This document shows, one piece after another, positions 55,885-64,000 of a stretch of 64,000 nt of DNA. A program made the position numbers and the translations under genes. Positions within the stretch are counted from its first letter, which is position 1, and each line of letters starts with the position of its first letter. The notes under the pieces are model-generated. The model searched no databases. It was given only the letters and a program-made list of their open reading frames with translations, and was not told the origin of the DNA. Where the stretch lies: contig NZ_CP071527.1 in NCBI RefSeq assembly GCF_023921225.1, positions 2,869,501 through 2,933,500 of the forward strand, in the 5' to 3' direction. The stretch comes from Legionella lytica. GTDB taxonomy: Bacteria > Pseudomonadota > Gammaproteobacteria > Legionellales > Legionellaceae.

Positions 55885-56262
55885 ATGAACGATTTAAAAT
55901 TTACCTCAACCCATGAATGGCTTAAAGAAGAACAAAGTGAAGTCATCATAGGGATTACAGATCACGCCCAACAATTATTAGGCGATATGGTCTTTGTCGA
56001 ACTACCTGAGGTAGGTGATGTAGTAGAGGCAGGAGATGAATTAGGTGTGGTGGAATCAGTAAAAGCAGCATCCGATTTTTATGCGCCAATTAGCGGAGTA
56101 ATTACCGCCGTTAACGAAACTGTTGTTGAAAATCCAGCTATAGTTAATACAGACCCCTATCATGCTGGTTGGCTTGTTAAATTAAAACCTAGCGACCTCA
56201 GCGAAATTGACAATTTATTAACTGCTGAAGAATATCAAAATGAGACAGCTGAGGAACACTAA
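55885..56262 (+). CDS. gcvH: Glycine cleavage system H protein
   Basis: A 125-residue lipoyl carrier with the lipoylated lysine in [14 protein letters not shown] near 57-70. ATG 55885 follows AAGG by 9 bases; the ATG at 55876 lies inside the ribosome site. It carries the aminomethyl group between GcvP, GcvT and the L protein. Confidence 0.95.
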   Translation: MNDLKFTSTHEWLKEEQSEVIIGITDHAQQLLGDMVFVELPEVGDVVEAGDELGVVESVKAASDFYAPISGVITAVNETVVENPAIVNTDPYHAGWLVKLKPSDLSEIDNLLTAEEYQNETAEEH

Positions 56263-56264
56263 TC

Positions 56265-57635
56265 ATGCCTTATATTCCCCACACACCTAAAGATACCCAA
56301 CAGATGCTTGAAGCCATTGGCGTGCATGACACCCAGGCTTTATTTGATGAGATTCCTGCCGCCCTACAATATGCAGGTTTTCAACAAATCCCTTCTGGCC
56401 TCAATGAAATGGAGATGTTAAACGAAGCGCGCACGCTAGCTGCTAAAAATCATAATGGAATCTGCTTTATAGGTGCAGGATGCTATGAACATCATATTCC
56501 TGCCGCCGTGTGGGACATCGCATCACGTGGTGAATTTTTAACTGCATATACCCCTTATCAAGCCGAAGCCAGCCAAGGCACCTTGCAGCTATTATACGAA
56601 TTTCAAACCATGATCTGTGAACTTACTGGCATGGATGTAGCCAATGCCTCAATGTATGATGGAGCAACCGCTCTTGCTGAAGCAGTACTAATGGCCGTAA
56701 GGGTAAATAAGCACAGTAAGTCAAACCGTGTTCTGGTTGCGGGGACCGTTCATCCTTTATACCGAGAGACAATTAAAACCATTCTCAGCACGCAGCATAT
56801 TGAGATGGTTACTCTCCCCTTTGATGAGCAACAAGGAATTACAGATCACGCAATCCTGGAAAACTATACTGGTGAAGACATTACTGCATTAGTGATTGCT
56901 CAACCAAATTTCTTTGGTTGTCTGGAAAGCGTAGATCAATTAAGTGATTGGGCGCATAAGAATAAAGTAATTAGTATTGCCTGTGTTAATCCCGTCTCCT
57001 TGGCATTATTTAAACAGCCTAGCCAATGGGGTACGCACGGAGTAGATATCGTTTGTGGTGAAGGCCAACCCTTAGGAGCACCGATGGCATCTGGTGGCCC
57101 CTATTTTGGTTTTCTCAGCACCCGGATGGCGCATGTACGGCAAATGCCTGGCCGAATTATTGGTTGTACCGTAGATAAGGACGGGAAACGTGGATTTACC
57201 CTAACCTTGCAAGCACGTGAACAACATATTCGCCGCGCGAAAGCCACTTCAAACATCTGTACCAACCAAGGATTGCTGGTTACCGCAGCGACTATTCATA
57301 TGAGTCTTTTAGGTGCGGAAGGATTAAGGGAAGTTGCGAACCAGTGCTATCAAAACACCCATGAATTAGCTGAGCTACTGAGTCAGATTGATGGTGTAGA
57401 ACAAGTATTTAGTGCCCCTTATTTCCATGAAATAGTGCTGAAGCTAAATAAGCCTGTTAAAGAGGTCTTAGAGCAATTAGCAACTGCCGGTATCGCTGGT
57501 GGCTACGCACTTGAAACCCATTATCCGCAACTGCAAAATATGCTCGTAGTTTGTGCCACTGAAATGCGTACAGCAGAAGATTTAGCTCTTTATGCCAGCA
57601 CATTGCAAACCATTATGAGTCAACGAGGTGCCTAA
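56265..57635 (+). CDS. gcvPA: Glycine dehydrogenase (decarboxylating) subunit 1
   Basis: This 456-residue N-terminal half of the split P protein begins YIPHTPKDTQQMLEAIGV and has YTPYQAEASQGTLQ near 105 and a GGPYFGF near 285. It forms a heterotetramer with GcvPB. It starts 2 bases after the gcvH stop. Confidence 0.95.
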   Translation: MPYIPHTPKDTQQMLEAIGVHDTQALFDEIPAALQYAGFQQIPSGLNEMEMLNEARTLAAKNHNGICFIGAGCYEHHIPAAVWDIASRGEFLTAYTPYQAEASQGTLQLLYEFQTMICELTGMDVANASMYDGATALAEAVLMAVRVNKHSKSNRVLVAGTVHPLYRETIKTILSTQHIEMVTLPFDEQQGITDHAILENYTGEDITALVIAQPNFFGCLESVDQLSDWAHKNKVISIACVNPVSLALFKQPSQWGTHGVDIVCGEGQPLGAPMASGGPYFGFLSTRMAHVRQMPGRIIGCTVDKDGKRGFTLTLQAREQHIRRAKATSNICTNQGLLVTAATIHMSLLGAEGLREVANQCYQNTHELAELLSQIDGVEQVFSAPYFHEIVLKLNKPVKEVLEQLATAGIAGGYALETHYPQLQNMLVVCATEMRTAEDLALYASTLQTIMSQRGA

Positions 57636-57944
57636 ATGTTTGTTGTTCAATTAACTTATTTGGTACCTACCTTGGAGGTAGATAAGTACCTTAGTGCACA
57701 TAGGGAATTTTTAGATTATTACTACAAGCAAGGTTTGCTCGTGGCTTCTGGCCCGATGAAACCACGTACCGGCGGCATTATTATCGCAGCAACTAATGAC
57801 CGAGCTTATATAGAGTCCATCTTTAAACAAGATCCTTACTACTTAGCCGAAATAGCGAGCTATGAATTTATCGAATTCACCCCAGTAATGCATCGAGATG
57901 AACTCAAAGAACTTATTCAAAAAATGGAAGGCAAACTATGTTGA
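57636..57944 (+). CDS. YciI-family protein inserted in the gcv operon
   Basis: This 102-residue ferredoxin-like fold protein has [27 protein letters not shown] and [16 protein letters not shown], the YCII-related pattern (histidine near 22 and aspartate near 70). It starts directly after gcvPA and overlaps gcvPB by 7 bases, so it is cotranslated with both. It may remove a reactive by-product or act as a small partner of the P protein; no function is known. Confidence 0.85.
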   Translation: MFVVQLTYLVPTLEVDKYLSAHREFLDYYYKQGLLVASGPMKPRTGGIIIAATNDRAYIESIFKQDPYYLAEIASYEFIEFTPVMHRDELKELIQKMEGKLC

Positions 57945-59395
57945 TTTTTGAATTATCCCAAGAGAACCGCAGGGCAACAGCCCAAGCACCGAAAACGACT
58001 CCTGGCAAATACGCTATTCCAGAGGAGTTTCAACGCAAAACACCACCAAGAATGCCTGCCTGCTCTGAATTACAAGTAGTGCGTCATTTTACACGCCTTT
58101 CCCATAAAAACTTTGCCATCGACAGCAATTTTTATCCGTTGGGCTCGTGTACGATGAAATACAACCCTCGTGGCGTACATAAAGCAGCCTCCATACCTAA
58201 TTTCCTTAATCGTCACCCTTTAACGCCAGAGCAAGACAGCCAGGGCTTTTTAGAACCGCTTTATCACTTGCAAGAGCATATTGCGGAAATTACCGGAATG
58301 GCGGGAGTTTCTTTAACCCCAATGGCTGGCTCACAAGGTGAATTTGCCGGTGTTGCCATGATCAAAGCCTATCATCAATCGCGCGGGGATACCGCACGCG
58401 ATGAAATGCTAATTCCAGATGCTGCTCACGGTACTAACCCAGCCTCTGCCGTTATGTGTGGATTTAAAATCGTTGAAATTGCTACCGCACCGGATGGTGA
58501 TATTGATCTGGAAGAGTTGAAAAGTAAATTAGGGCCTAAAACGGCGGGAATTATGCTCACCAACCCATCGACCTTAGGCTTATTTATGCGCCAAATTAAA
58601 GAAATTGCCGCGCTCGTACATCAAGCAGGCGGCTTACTCTATTATGATGGTGCCAACCTTAATGCAATTCTAGGTAAAGTAAGACCCGGAGATATGGGCT
58701 TTGATGTGATGCATCTTAATTTGCATAAAACCTTCGCTACCCCTCATGGCGGTGGTGGCCCAGGCTCAGGCCCTGTTGCAGTAGGTAAGCGTCTACTTCC
58801 ATTTATACCCTTACCCGTAGTAAAAAGGACGGAGCAAGGCTACCAATGGGCAACGCGCCAAGACTACCCACAAAGTATTGGGCGCTTATCCTGCTTTATG
58901 GGGAATGCCGGTATTTTGTTACGTGCTTATTTTTACATTCGTGTTTTAGGCAAAGAAGGTTTATTGCGTGTCTCTGAATACGCAACCTTAAATGCGAATT
59001 ACTTGTTAAAAGAACTTACTAAAATCGGATTTACAGCAGCCTATCCAACACGACGTGCATCCCATGAATTTATTCTCACCTTAAACCCAGAGAAGAAGGC
59101 TTATGGGGTTAGTGCCATGGATTTGGCAAAACGTCTGTTAGATTACCGAGTTCATGCACCAACCACTTATTTCCCGCTATTGATTCCGGAATGTTTACTT
59201 ATTGAACCAACCGAAACGGAAAGCAAAGAAGAGTTGGATAATTTTGTGCAAATAATGAAAACCATCCGCCAGGAAGCAATGGATAATCCGCAATTACTCC
59301 AAGATGCACCACATAGTCTACCGGTAAAACGCCTGGATGATGTGAAGGCAGCAAGAGAGTTGGATTTGAATTATTTTGCTACGCATGAGAAATGA
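57938..59395 (+). CDS. gcvPB: Glycine dehydrogenase (decarboxylating) subunit 2
   Basis: The 485-residue C-terminal half of the P protein has the PLP lysine in [19 protein letters not shown] near 265-283 and [12 protein letters not shown] near 68. With GcvPA it decarboxylates glycine and loads the methylamine on GcvH. It is the last gene of the operon. Confidence 0.95.
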   Translation: MLIFELSQENRRATAQAPKTTPGKYAIPEEFQRKTPPRMPACSELQVVRHFTRLSHKNFAIDSNFYPLGSCTMKYNPRGVHKAASIPNFLNRHPLTPEQDSQGFLEPLYHLQEHIAEITGMAGVSLTPMAGSQGEFAGVAMIKAYHQSRGDTARDEMLIPDAAHGTNPASAVMCGFKIVEIATAPDGDIDLEELKSKLGPKTAGIMLTNPSTLGLFMRQIKEIAALVHQAGGLLYYDGANLNAILGKVRPGDMGFDVMHLNLHKTFATPHGGGGPGSGPVAVGKRLLPFIPLPVVKRTEQGYQWATRQDYPQSIGRLSCFMGNAGILLRAYFYIRVLGKEGLLRVSEYATLNANYLLKELTKIGFTAAYPTRRASHEFILTLNPEKKAYGVSAMDLAKRLLDYRVHAPTTYFPLLIPECLLIEPTETESKEELDNFVQIMKTIRQEAMDNPQLLQDAPHSLPVKRLDDVKAARELDLNYFATHEK

Positions 59396-59425
59396 GCCCC
59401 TGTAATGTTTTAAGTTAAGGCGGCC

Positions 59426-59552
59426 GTCGTTGTGAACGAAGTGAAACAATCGAGGGCGCCCCACCACGTACCCTTGATTGCTTCGTCACTATGAGCAACT
59501 AGTACTCAACTTAAATCCCATCGCAGTCATTGAAAACGAAGTGAAAAGCGGA
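59426..59552. repeat. Degenerate palindromic repeat arms (GAAGCAATC type)
   Basis: 59426-59456 and the reverse complement of 59471-59500 share a GTGA-CGAAG-AAATC-AGGG-like pattern, and 59524-59552 is a third partial arm. Together they resemble eroded copies of the widespread GTCATTGCGAGC/GAAGCAATC bacterial palindromic element. The 296-base gap after gcvPB holds no gene. Confidence 0.45.
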
Positions 59553-59566
59553 TTTTAAGTTGTGGG

Positions 59567-59589
59567 AGTGCCCCTTGCGGGCACTTTTT
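59567..59589 (+). terminator. Intrinsic terminator after the gcv operon
   Basis: AGTGCCC (59567-59573) and GGGCACT (59579-59585) form a 7-bp stem with a 5-base loop, running into five T residues. It lies about 170 bases after the gcvPB stop, just upstream of kdsB. Confidence 0.7.
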
Positions 59590-59691
59590 ACGTGAACACA
59601 TTGCTTGCGGCTCTACGTCTCCATCCCTTCATAGTAATAAAACCACGTTTAAGCTATTATTGGCGTTCATTTGCTTTTAGGAATTTACACC

Positions 59692-60516
59692 ATGCATACT
59701 GCTATTATTATTCCTGCACGCTATGCTTCAACCCGCTTACCCGGAAAACCTTTGGCCCTAATTCAGGGGCAAACCATGTTACAACGTGTCGTAGCGCTTT
59801 CACGTGCAGCAGCAGTAGGCTTAAACGATGTCTCAATCATTGTCGCAACCGATGATCAGCGCATTGTGGATCATTGTCAAACACTTGAAGTCAGTGTGGT
59901 AATGACCTCCGAGTATGCACTAACAGGTACTGATCGCGTTGCTGAGGCAGTACGACAAATGCCCCGCAAGCCAGATTTTATTTTAAACATGCAAGGAGAT
60001 GCCCCCTTAACGCCGCCAGATTTCTTACGCGCCTTAATTGATGCCTTTGCCGCCTCAGCTTGCGATGTCGTCACGCCAGTGACCCAATTGTCATGGAAGC
60101 AATTAGATGAGTTACGCCATAATAAGCAAACAACGCCATTTAGCGGCACAACCGCAGTCTTTGATGCACTCAGTGGAAAAGCATTCTGGTTCAGTAAAAA
60201 CATTATTCCGGCCTTAAGAAAAGAATGCGAACTACGGCAAAAAACGGATAAAAGCCCTATATTTCGTCATATAGGTTTATACGGTTATTCATTAGCAATG
60301 TTGGAAAAATTTATCACCCTACCAGAAAGTACCTTTGAACAGCTCGAAGGCTTAGAGCAACTCCGTATATTGGAAAACGGCTATAACATTCGTTGCATCC
60401 CAGTAGACTATCAGGGTCGAGCCAATATGTCTGGAGTCGATAGTCCCCAAGATATCGCCCGTGCCGAGGCATTAATTAGTCAACATGGCGAATTACTACC
60501 TATAGAGGCTTCCTAG
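59692..60516 (+). CDS. kdsB: 3-deoxy-manno-octulosonate cytidylyltransferase
   Basis: This 274-residue nucleotidyltransferase begins IIPARYASTRLPGKPLA, the KdsB signature, and has TGTDRVAEA and NMQGDAPLTPP. It makes CMP-Kdo for the LPS inner core. The ATG at 59692 follows TTAGGAA; an ATG seven codons earlier (59671) is unlikely. Length is a little above the usual 250. Confidence 0.93.
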   Translation: MHTAIIIPARYASTRLPGKPLALIQGQTMLQRVVALSRAAAVGLNDVSIIVATDDQRIVDHCQTLEVSVVMTSEYALTGTDRVAEAVRQMPRKPDFILNMQGDAPLTPPDFLRALIDAFAASACDVVTPVTQLSWKQLDELRHNKQTTPFSGTTAVFDALSGKAFWFSKNIIPALRKECELRQKTDKSPIFRHIGLYGYSLAMLEKFITLPESTFEQLEGLEQLRILENGYNIRCIPVDYQGRANMSGVDSPQDIARAEALISQHGELLPIEAS

Positions 60517-60519
60517 ACT

Positions 60520-61149
60520 ATGACAACACGATTACTCATCGCACGCCACGGCAATACCTTTGCCCCGGGAGAAACTGTTCGCCGTGTAGGAACGACTGAT
60601 TTAGCTTTAGCCGAAAGTGGTCTACTCCAAGGATACGCACTAGGAGCTTATTTAAAGCAAGAACAACTTATTCCTGATGTTATTTTTACCTCGACCTTAT
60701 TGCGCACTATTCAAACTGCAGAACAGGCTCAAAAAGCGATGTGCACTCACTTGCCCATGGAAAATCTATCCATTTTTAATGAGCTCGACTATGGCCCTGA
60801 TGAAAATCAACCAGAAGAACAGGTTATAGCGCGCCTTGGCAAAGAAGCACTTGCAGCCTGGGAGACTCAAGCCCGAGCGCCTAACGGCTGGCATGTTTCT
60901 CCAATGGAGATAATTACTAATTGGCAACACTTTGCAGAACAACTACGCCAACAACATCAGGGAAAAACGTGTTTAGTCATAACCAGTAATGGCATTGCCC
61001 GTTTTGCTCCCTACCTTACCGGTAATTTTGCAGCCTTTAGTGCGCAATACCCTATTAAAATTGCGACAGGAGCTCTTTGTATTTTTACCAATGAGAAGGC
61101 ATCTACGACCTGGAATTGTTTGGAATGGAATGTAAGGCCTCCAAGATAG
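60520..61149 (+). CDS. Histidine phosphatase superfamily protein
   Basis: The 209-residue protein has the catalytic LIARHGNT near residue 6 and a second histidine replaced or displaced in the expected C-terminal position (LVITSNGIAR near 157). FTSTLLRTIQTAE near 55 is typical of phosphoglycerate-mutase-like phosphatases. Its start lies 3 bases after kdsB, so the two are cotranscribed. The C-terminal catalytic histidine of the family is usually in SHG; here it reads TSNG, which would weaken or change activity. Confidence 0.8.
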   Translation: MTTRLLIARHGNTFAPGETVRRVGTTDLALAESGLLQGYALGAYLKQEQLIPDVIFTSTLLRTIQTAEQAQKAMCTHLPMENLSIFNELDYGPDENQPEEQVIARLGKEALAAWETQARAPNGWHVSPMEIITNWQHFAEQLRQQHQGKTCLVITSNGIARFAPYLTGNFAAFSAQYPIKIATGALCIFTNEKASTTWNCLEWNVRPPR

Positions 61150-61217
61150 CTCCGCAGTCTTAACACCTCAGCTGGCTTCCTGGCCCAACGCGACATCGAG
61201 CGACGCCAAAGTCCAAT

Positions 61218-61236
61218 GTTTGGCCAGGGGCCCAAC
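61218..61236. repeat. Family A intergenic palindrome, copy 6
   Basis: GTTTGGCC-AGG-GGCCCAAC, a single mismatch in the stem, with CTAC following as in the other copies. Confidence 0.65.
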
Positions 61237-61325
61237 CTACACGTCTAGTGATGCTTATTGGCATATTTCACCATTTTGTTCACAATTTGATATAATATAT
61301 TTTGTTTGATACTCAAGGATAAATA

Positions 61326-62711
61326 ATGCGTGGCTTAATTACACAAGTATGTAATGGTGTTCTTCATGAAGAAACTTACCGCTCTACCCCTAGCTCCTTA
61401 GATCAAGGAAATAGTGAAGTTTTAGCATCCAGCCTGTTTATTCATCTTGATGAAAACGGAAAAAATATTGCTAAACCCAAAAACAGCGATGACAAATTAG
61501 TTATCGGCTATAGCAGCGAAGGAATGGCCTTTCAAATTATCGTTGATGGCTTTTATGGTGGTGAGCGGCAAGAAACCTTTGGCTTCATTGATAACCATGT
61601 GGTGCCCTTAATGGGTCCCTACTCAGTAGAGCTTAGCACTACCCCCGCGAAAAAAACACCTCAAGAAATTACCGAGCGATTAATCCACACCATCTATTCT
61701 TTACGCACACGACATGCAATAAACGCCGAATTTACAATGTCATTGAGTATGATGTATCAAAAAGAAGATGCATTTTATTGCGCTGGTTTTGGTATTGGTG
61801 ATACTGGGATAGTCATCAAACGCACTAATGGAACCATAGAGCAGCTGACTTATCATACTGAAGTTGATGGCTCTAAAGATGCTTTTGATAATTATTCCTC
61901 GTCCCATGTTAATTCCGTAACTCAACGAAACTCCATTTTTAATACCCTGGTAATGCCTGGAGATGAGCTCATCGGTTATACCTATCTCCCGAAAGAGTTA
62001 GAAAAAATAGAACATGAGTTTGAGGTAGAAGAAACATCTAAACACGGAGAGAAACGCCAAAAAAAAGTGCAACAATATCGTTTAGCACACGAACATTTTA
62101 ATAATCAAAGTTCCTTATTTTCTCAATTGCTGAACGTGGTAGACACCACCCAGCAGCTATTAATTAAGCAAGCGCAAACATCAGGGGAATATCATCGCTT
62201 TGGCGATGATTTTTCCGTAGCGTGTTTGGTTATTCCAGATGCGTTACTAGTAAAACAATTACAAACGAAAGCGACTTTACATGCTTTGCAACTAGGGTTA
62301 ACTGCTTATCTTGCCCAGGAAAATAAAGGACTGTTTGCATTATTAGATATCTTTACCGGTACCGCACAATGTAGAGAACGAGCCTCGCGTTATCAAAGCT
62401 TACTGGTTCAATACCAAAATAATGATTTAATAAGCGTAATTATTGCCTTAACCCTCGCGTCTAATAAGAAAGAAAAACCCATTCAAAGCTATTTAAGACA
62501 GCATCTAGAATTACCATCAGATTTAACTCTAGAAATAAAGCTTAGGGAGAGTCTTCAAAGATTAGAGGGAACAACCACCAATGTTGTCGAATTAATGCAA
62601 CAAATCACCACCTACATCAATGCTCCCAAGCGAGGAACTATTGATTTGTTATTGGAGTTTGAACAACACCAAAATGATGATGATTTTGGGTTGCATCAAG
62701 CAGGATATTGA
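61326..62711 (+). CDS. PP2C-like phosphatase-fold orphan protein, effector candidate
   Basis: The 461 residues show a remote PPM/PP2C pattern in order: QGNSEVLASS near 27, VDGFYGG near 73-79 (for V-D-G-x-G-G), FGIGDTGIVI near 157 (for the V-G-D strand), VMPGDELIGYT near 211 and GDDFSVACLVI near 293 (for D-D-x-x-x-V). A helical region of about 150 residues follows, ending in an acidic tail (EFEQHQNDDDFGLHQ). Metal-site aspartates are present, so activity is possible. No transmembrane segment is seen. The tail resembles effector signals, but translocation is a guess. Confidence 0.5.
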   Translation: MRGLITQVCNGVLHEETYRSTPSSLDQGNSEVLASSLFIHLDENGKNIAKPKNSDDKLVIGYSSEGMAFQIIVDGFYGGERQETFGFIDNHVVPLMGPYSVELSTTPAKKTPQEITERLIHTIYSLRTRHAINAEFTMSLSMMYQKEDAFYCAGFGIGDTGIVIKRTNGTIEQLTYHTEVDGSKDAFDNYSSSHVNSVTQRNSIFNTLVMPGDELIGYTYLPKELEKIEHEFEVEETSKHGEKRQKKVQQYRLAHEHFNNQSSLFSQLLNVVDTTQQLLIKQAQTSGEYHRFGDDFSVACLVIPDALLVKQLQTKATLHALQLGLTAYLAQENKGLFALLDIFTGTAQCRERASRYQSLLVQYQNNDLISVIIALTLASNKKEKPIQSYLRQHLELPSDLTLEIKLRESLQRLEGTTTNVVELMQQITTYINAPKRGTIDLLLEFEQHQNDDDFGLHQAGY

Positions 62712-62780
62712 GTGAGTTAGACAGATGCAAATAGGGCCTGTCTACAGCTAAACCGTAAACAGGCCCTAATTAGTAAACCC

Positions 62781-64000
62781 TTATAGGGTCGCTTGATTTT
62801 TATTTGGTCGAGGTTCTTCTAGAGATGAAATTATCTCAGAGTTACTTACCAAAGCAAATACATTGTTATACCCGACTACGTCTTGCGGATTAGATTCTAC
62901 GTTCTTAGTAGCAGCCTTATCCTGCACCAATTGGCTCATTGGACCCGAGTAACTATTGGTCATGTTGTCATTTTCATGATCATTAACGATTTCTGGCGTC
63001 ATATCGCTTTTAGCAGAGAACCAGTTACTGATCGCTTGTATTCCCTTATAAAGGCTATAACCAACCACTGCAGCCGCCAAAAGTGTGCCAACTGCCAATA
63101 AGACTGCCGGAACAACTGCAACACCGGCCACAGCCCCGCCAGCGGACACCAATGGAGCCATTATTCCGCTACCGATTAGGCCTAACCCCAGTCCTATCGC
63201 AACCGCAGCAACAAAAGCAGTCGTCATTACCGCCATGCCTTTGAAAACTCCCGCATTACGCGCAAAAAAACCAGGTATTTTTTCTGGGCTGGGAGCCTCA
63301 GGACGAGGAGCATTTAACTCTTGCAATCGTTGAGCGGCTATTCCTCTAAGCCAGGCCACCTCAGCCAACATTTCCTCAGCTTCAGCATAGGGCATGTCAT
63401 CATGCTCAGACTTATGTTCTGCATGCAATTGGAAGCGCTTAGTCATTGCTTTATTACACAATGTTTCGATACGATCAAGATCAGCCTCTGGTAGCAATTT
63501 CTTTTCACGCAAGAGACGGATAGTCCCTAGCCCAGAAAGATGTCCACCATCTTCCTGATATAAACCAAACTCAGTGCGCATTCCCATCAAAATAAAATCC
63601 AGTGGACGCATAATATGAGTTTTAACACTAACATTCGATGCATTTGGCGATGGTGCCGTAAAGTCGTGAATCGCTAAACTATAAAGTTTCTGCGCGGAGC
63701 AATATGCACCTAATACAGGATCATTTTTTATCTTATTGCATAATTGCTCGCCCAGTTCATAGCGAGGAAGAAATATAGGTTTTGAAGAGACAAGTGAGCG
63801 TACCGTCGCCTCAGCGTCAAGAACGCCACCTTCCTGGAGTTTTTCGTATAAACTTTCAGGTGTACCGATTAGTCGGCTAGGATTAATACCAATGGGGTCT
63901 GGGTATAATTGATTTGTTGCCGTAAACATACGTTGGCATAAATTATTTAGGGCATCAAATACCGGTTGAACCAGCTCTATGTCTTCTTCATTTTCGACAA
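62781..64000 (-). CDS. Legionella orphan protein with hydrophobic region, 5' end beyond the right edge
   Basis: The frame is open from base 62781 (stop) to the edge of the window. An ATG at 63929 gives 382 residues, but 23 codons further upstream are also open and protein-like (DIELVQPVFDALNNL), so the true start is probably outside. A strongly hydrophobic glycine/alanine-rich stretch (from the 63929 ATG, about 225-290) may form a helical hairpin. The N-terminal part is charged and helical. The tail (SSLEEPRPNKNQATL) has a Glu pair as in Dot/Icm signals. I do not recognise it. Confidence 0.65.
   Translation of the reverse strand, partial: VENEEDIELVQPVFDALNNLCQRMFTATNQLYPDPIGINPSRLIGTPESLYEKLQEGGVLDAEATVRSLVSSKPIFLPRYELGEQLCNKIKNDPVLGAYCSAQKLYSLAIHDFTAPSPNASNVSVKTHIMRPLDFILMGMRTEFGLYQEDGGHLSGLGTIRLLREKKLLPEADLDRIETLCNKAMTKRFQLHAEHKSEHDDMPYAEAEEMLAEVAWLRGIAAQRLQELNAPRPEAPSPEKIPGFFARNAGVFKGMAVMTTAFVAAVAIGLGLGLIGSGIMAPLVSAGGAVAGVAVVPAVLLAVGTLLAAAVVGYSLYKGIQAISNWFSAKSDMTPEIVNDHENDNMTNSYSGPMSQLVQDKAATKNVESNPQDVVGYNNVFALVSNSEIISSLEEPRPNKNQATL

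Noticed and set aside
59562..59855. Plus-strand frame overlapping kdsB
   Set aside because: It runs in the wrong frame through the terminator and kdsB; kdsB has clear family motifs.
1..64000. CRISPR arrays, tRNA or rRNA genes, transposases, prophage
   Set aside because: No spaced direct repeats, cloverleaf-like stretches, ribosomal RNA segments or transposase/integrase motifs were noticed on reading both strands; a tRNAscan/CRISPR search would settle it.

Overview
The window looks like a chromosomal stretch of a Legionella species. The best evidence is a block matching, from recalled Legionella pneumophila gene order, the region around mmsA, sidP, rocC, engB and dsbA1. This block includes a sidP-like phosphoinositide phosphatase next to mmsA, a RocC-like ProQ/FinO protein, an IcmL-family paralogue and several Legionella-type orphan proteins that could be Dot/Icm effectors. 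Codon and base use is moderately AT-rich, and is visibly more AT-rich at about 4.7-12 kb and 14.9-20.7 kb.

Layout. (1) 1-2.4 kb: the edge of an exported protein gene, then a polytopic membrane protein behind a near-perfect Fur box. It is a candidate for MavN, the iron-regulated vacuolar metal-transporter effector. (2) 2.6-24.7 kb: a surface-polysaccharide (LPS O-antigen type) locus. A plus-strand half carries a CapD/WbpM-type dehydratase, GNAT, polysaccharide deacetylase, two glycosyltransferases, a Wzy-like polymerase, a WbuB-type glycosyltransferase, fnlB and fnlA; an acyltransferase gene within this half lies on the minus strand. A minus-strand half reads manC, manB, fnlC, acyltransferase, a tiny membrane protein, a methyltransferase, a sulfatase-fold protein and a Wzx flippase. 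Together these would make UDP-L-FucNAc and GDP-mannose, assemble a repeat unit, flip and polymerise it, and decorate it with acyl and other groups. No initiating sugar-phosphate transferase is visible. (3) 24.7-29.1 kb: typA-nadK-recN, a tight minus-strand operon. (4) 29.3-39.7 kb: housekeeping and stress genes: hslO, rep, an MFS pump, a cold-shock protein, an FMN reductase, ribH-fni, rocC and dapB. (5) 39.7-47.9 kb: sidP, the valine/propionate genes mmsA-mmsB-acs, and an orphan protein at the position where L. pneumophila has cegC2. (6) 48-54.5 kb: engB, cytochrome c4, dsbA, a two-gene ABC transporter, a structured RNA candidate, an IcmL-like periplasmic protein and a DUF3592 protein. (7) 54.7-59.4 kb: the glycine cleavage operon gcvT-gcvH-gcvPA-(yciI-like)-gcvPB. 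(8) 59.7-64 kb: kdsB, a histidine phosphatase, a PP2C-like orphan and a second orphan protein that runs off the right edge.

Two families of short palindromes recur in intergenic gaps. Family A has a GTTGGGCC-ATG-GGCCCAAC-like core and six copies. Family B has a CCTGGTTGC/GCAACCAGG core and four copies, all at junctions where two genes converge. No CRISPR array, rRNA, tRNA, transposase or phage gene was seen. All identifications come from reading motifs, gene order and recalled family knowledge; no database search was possible.
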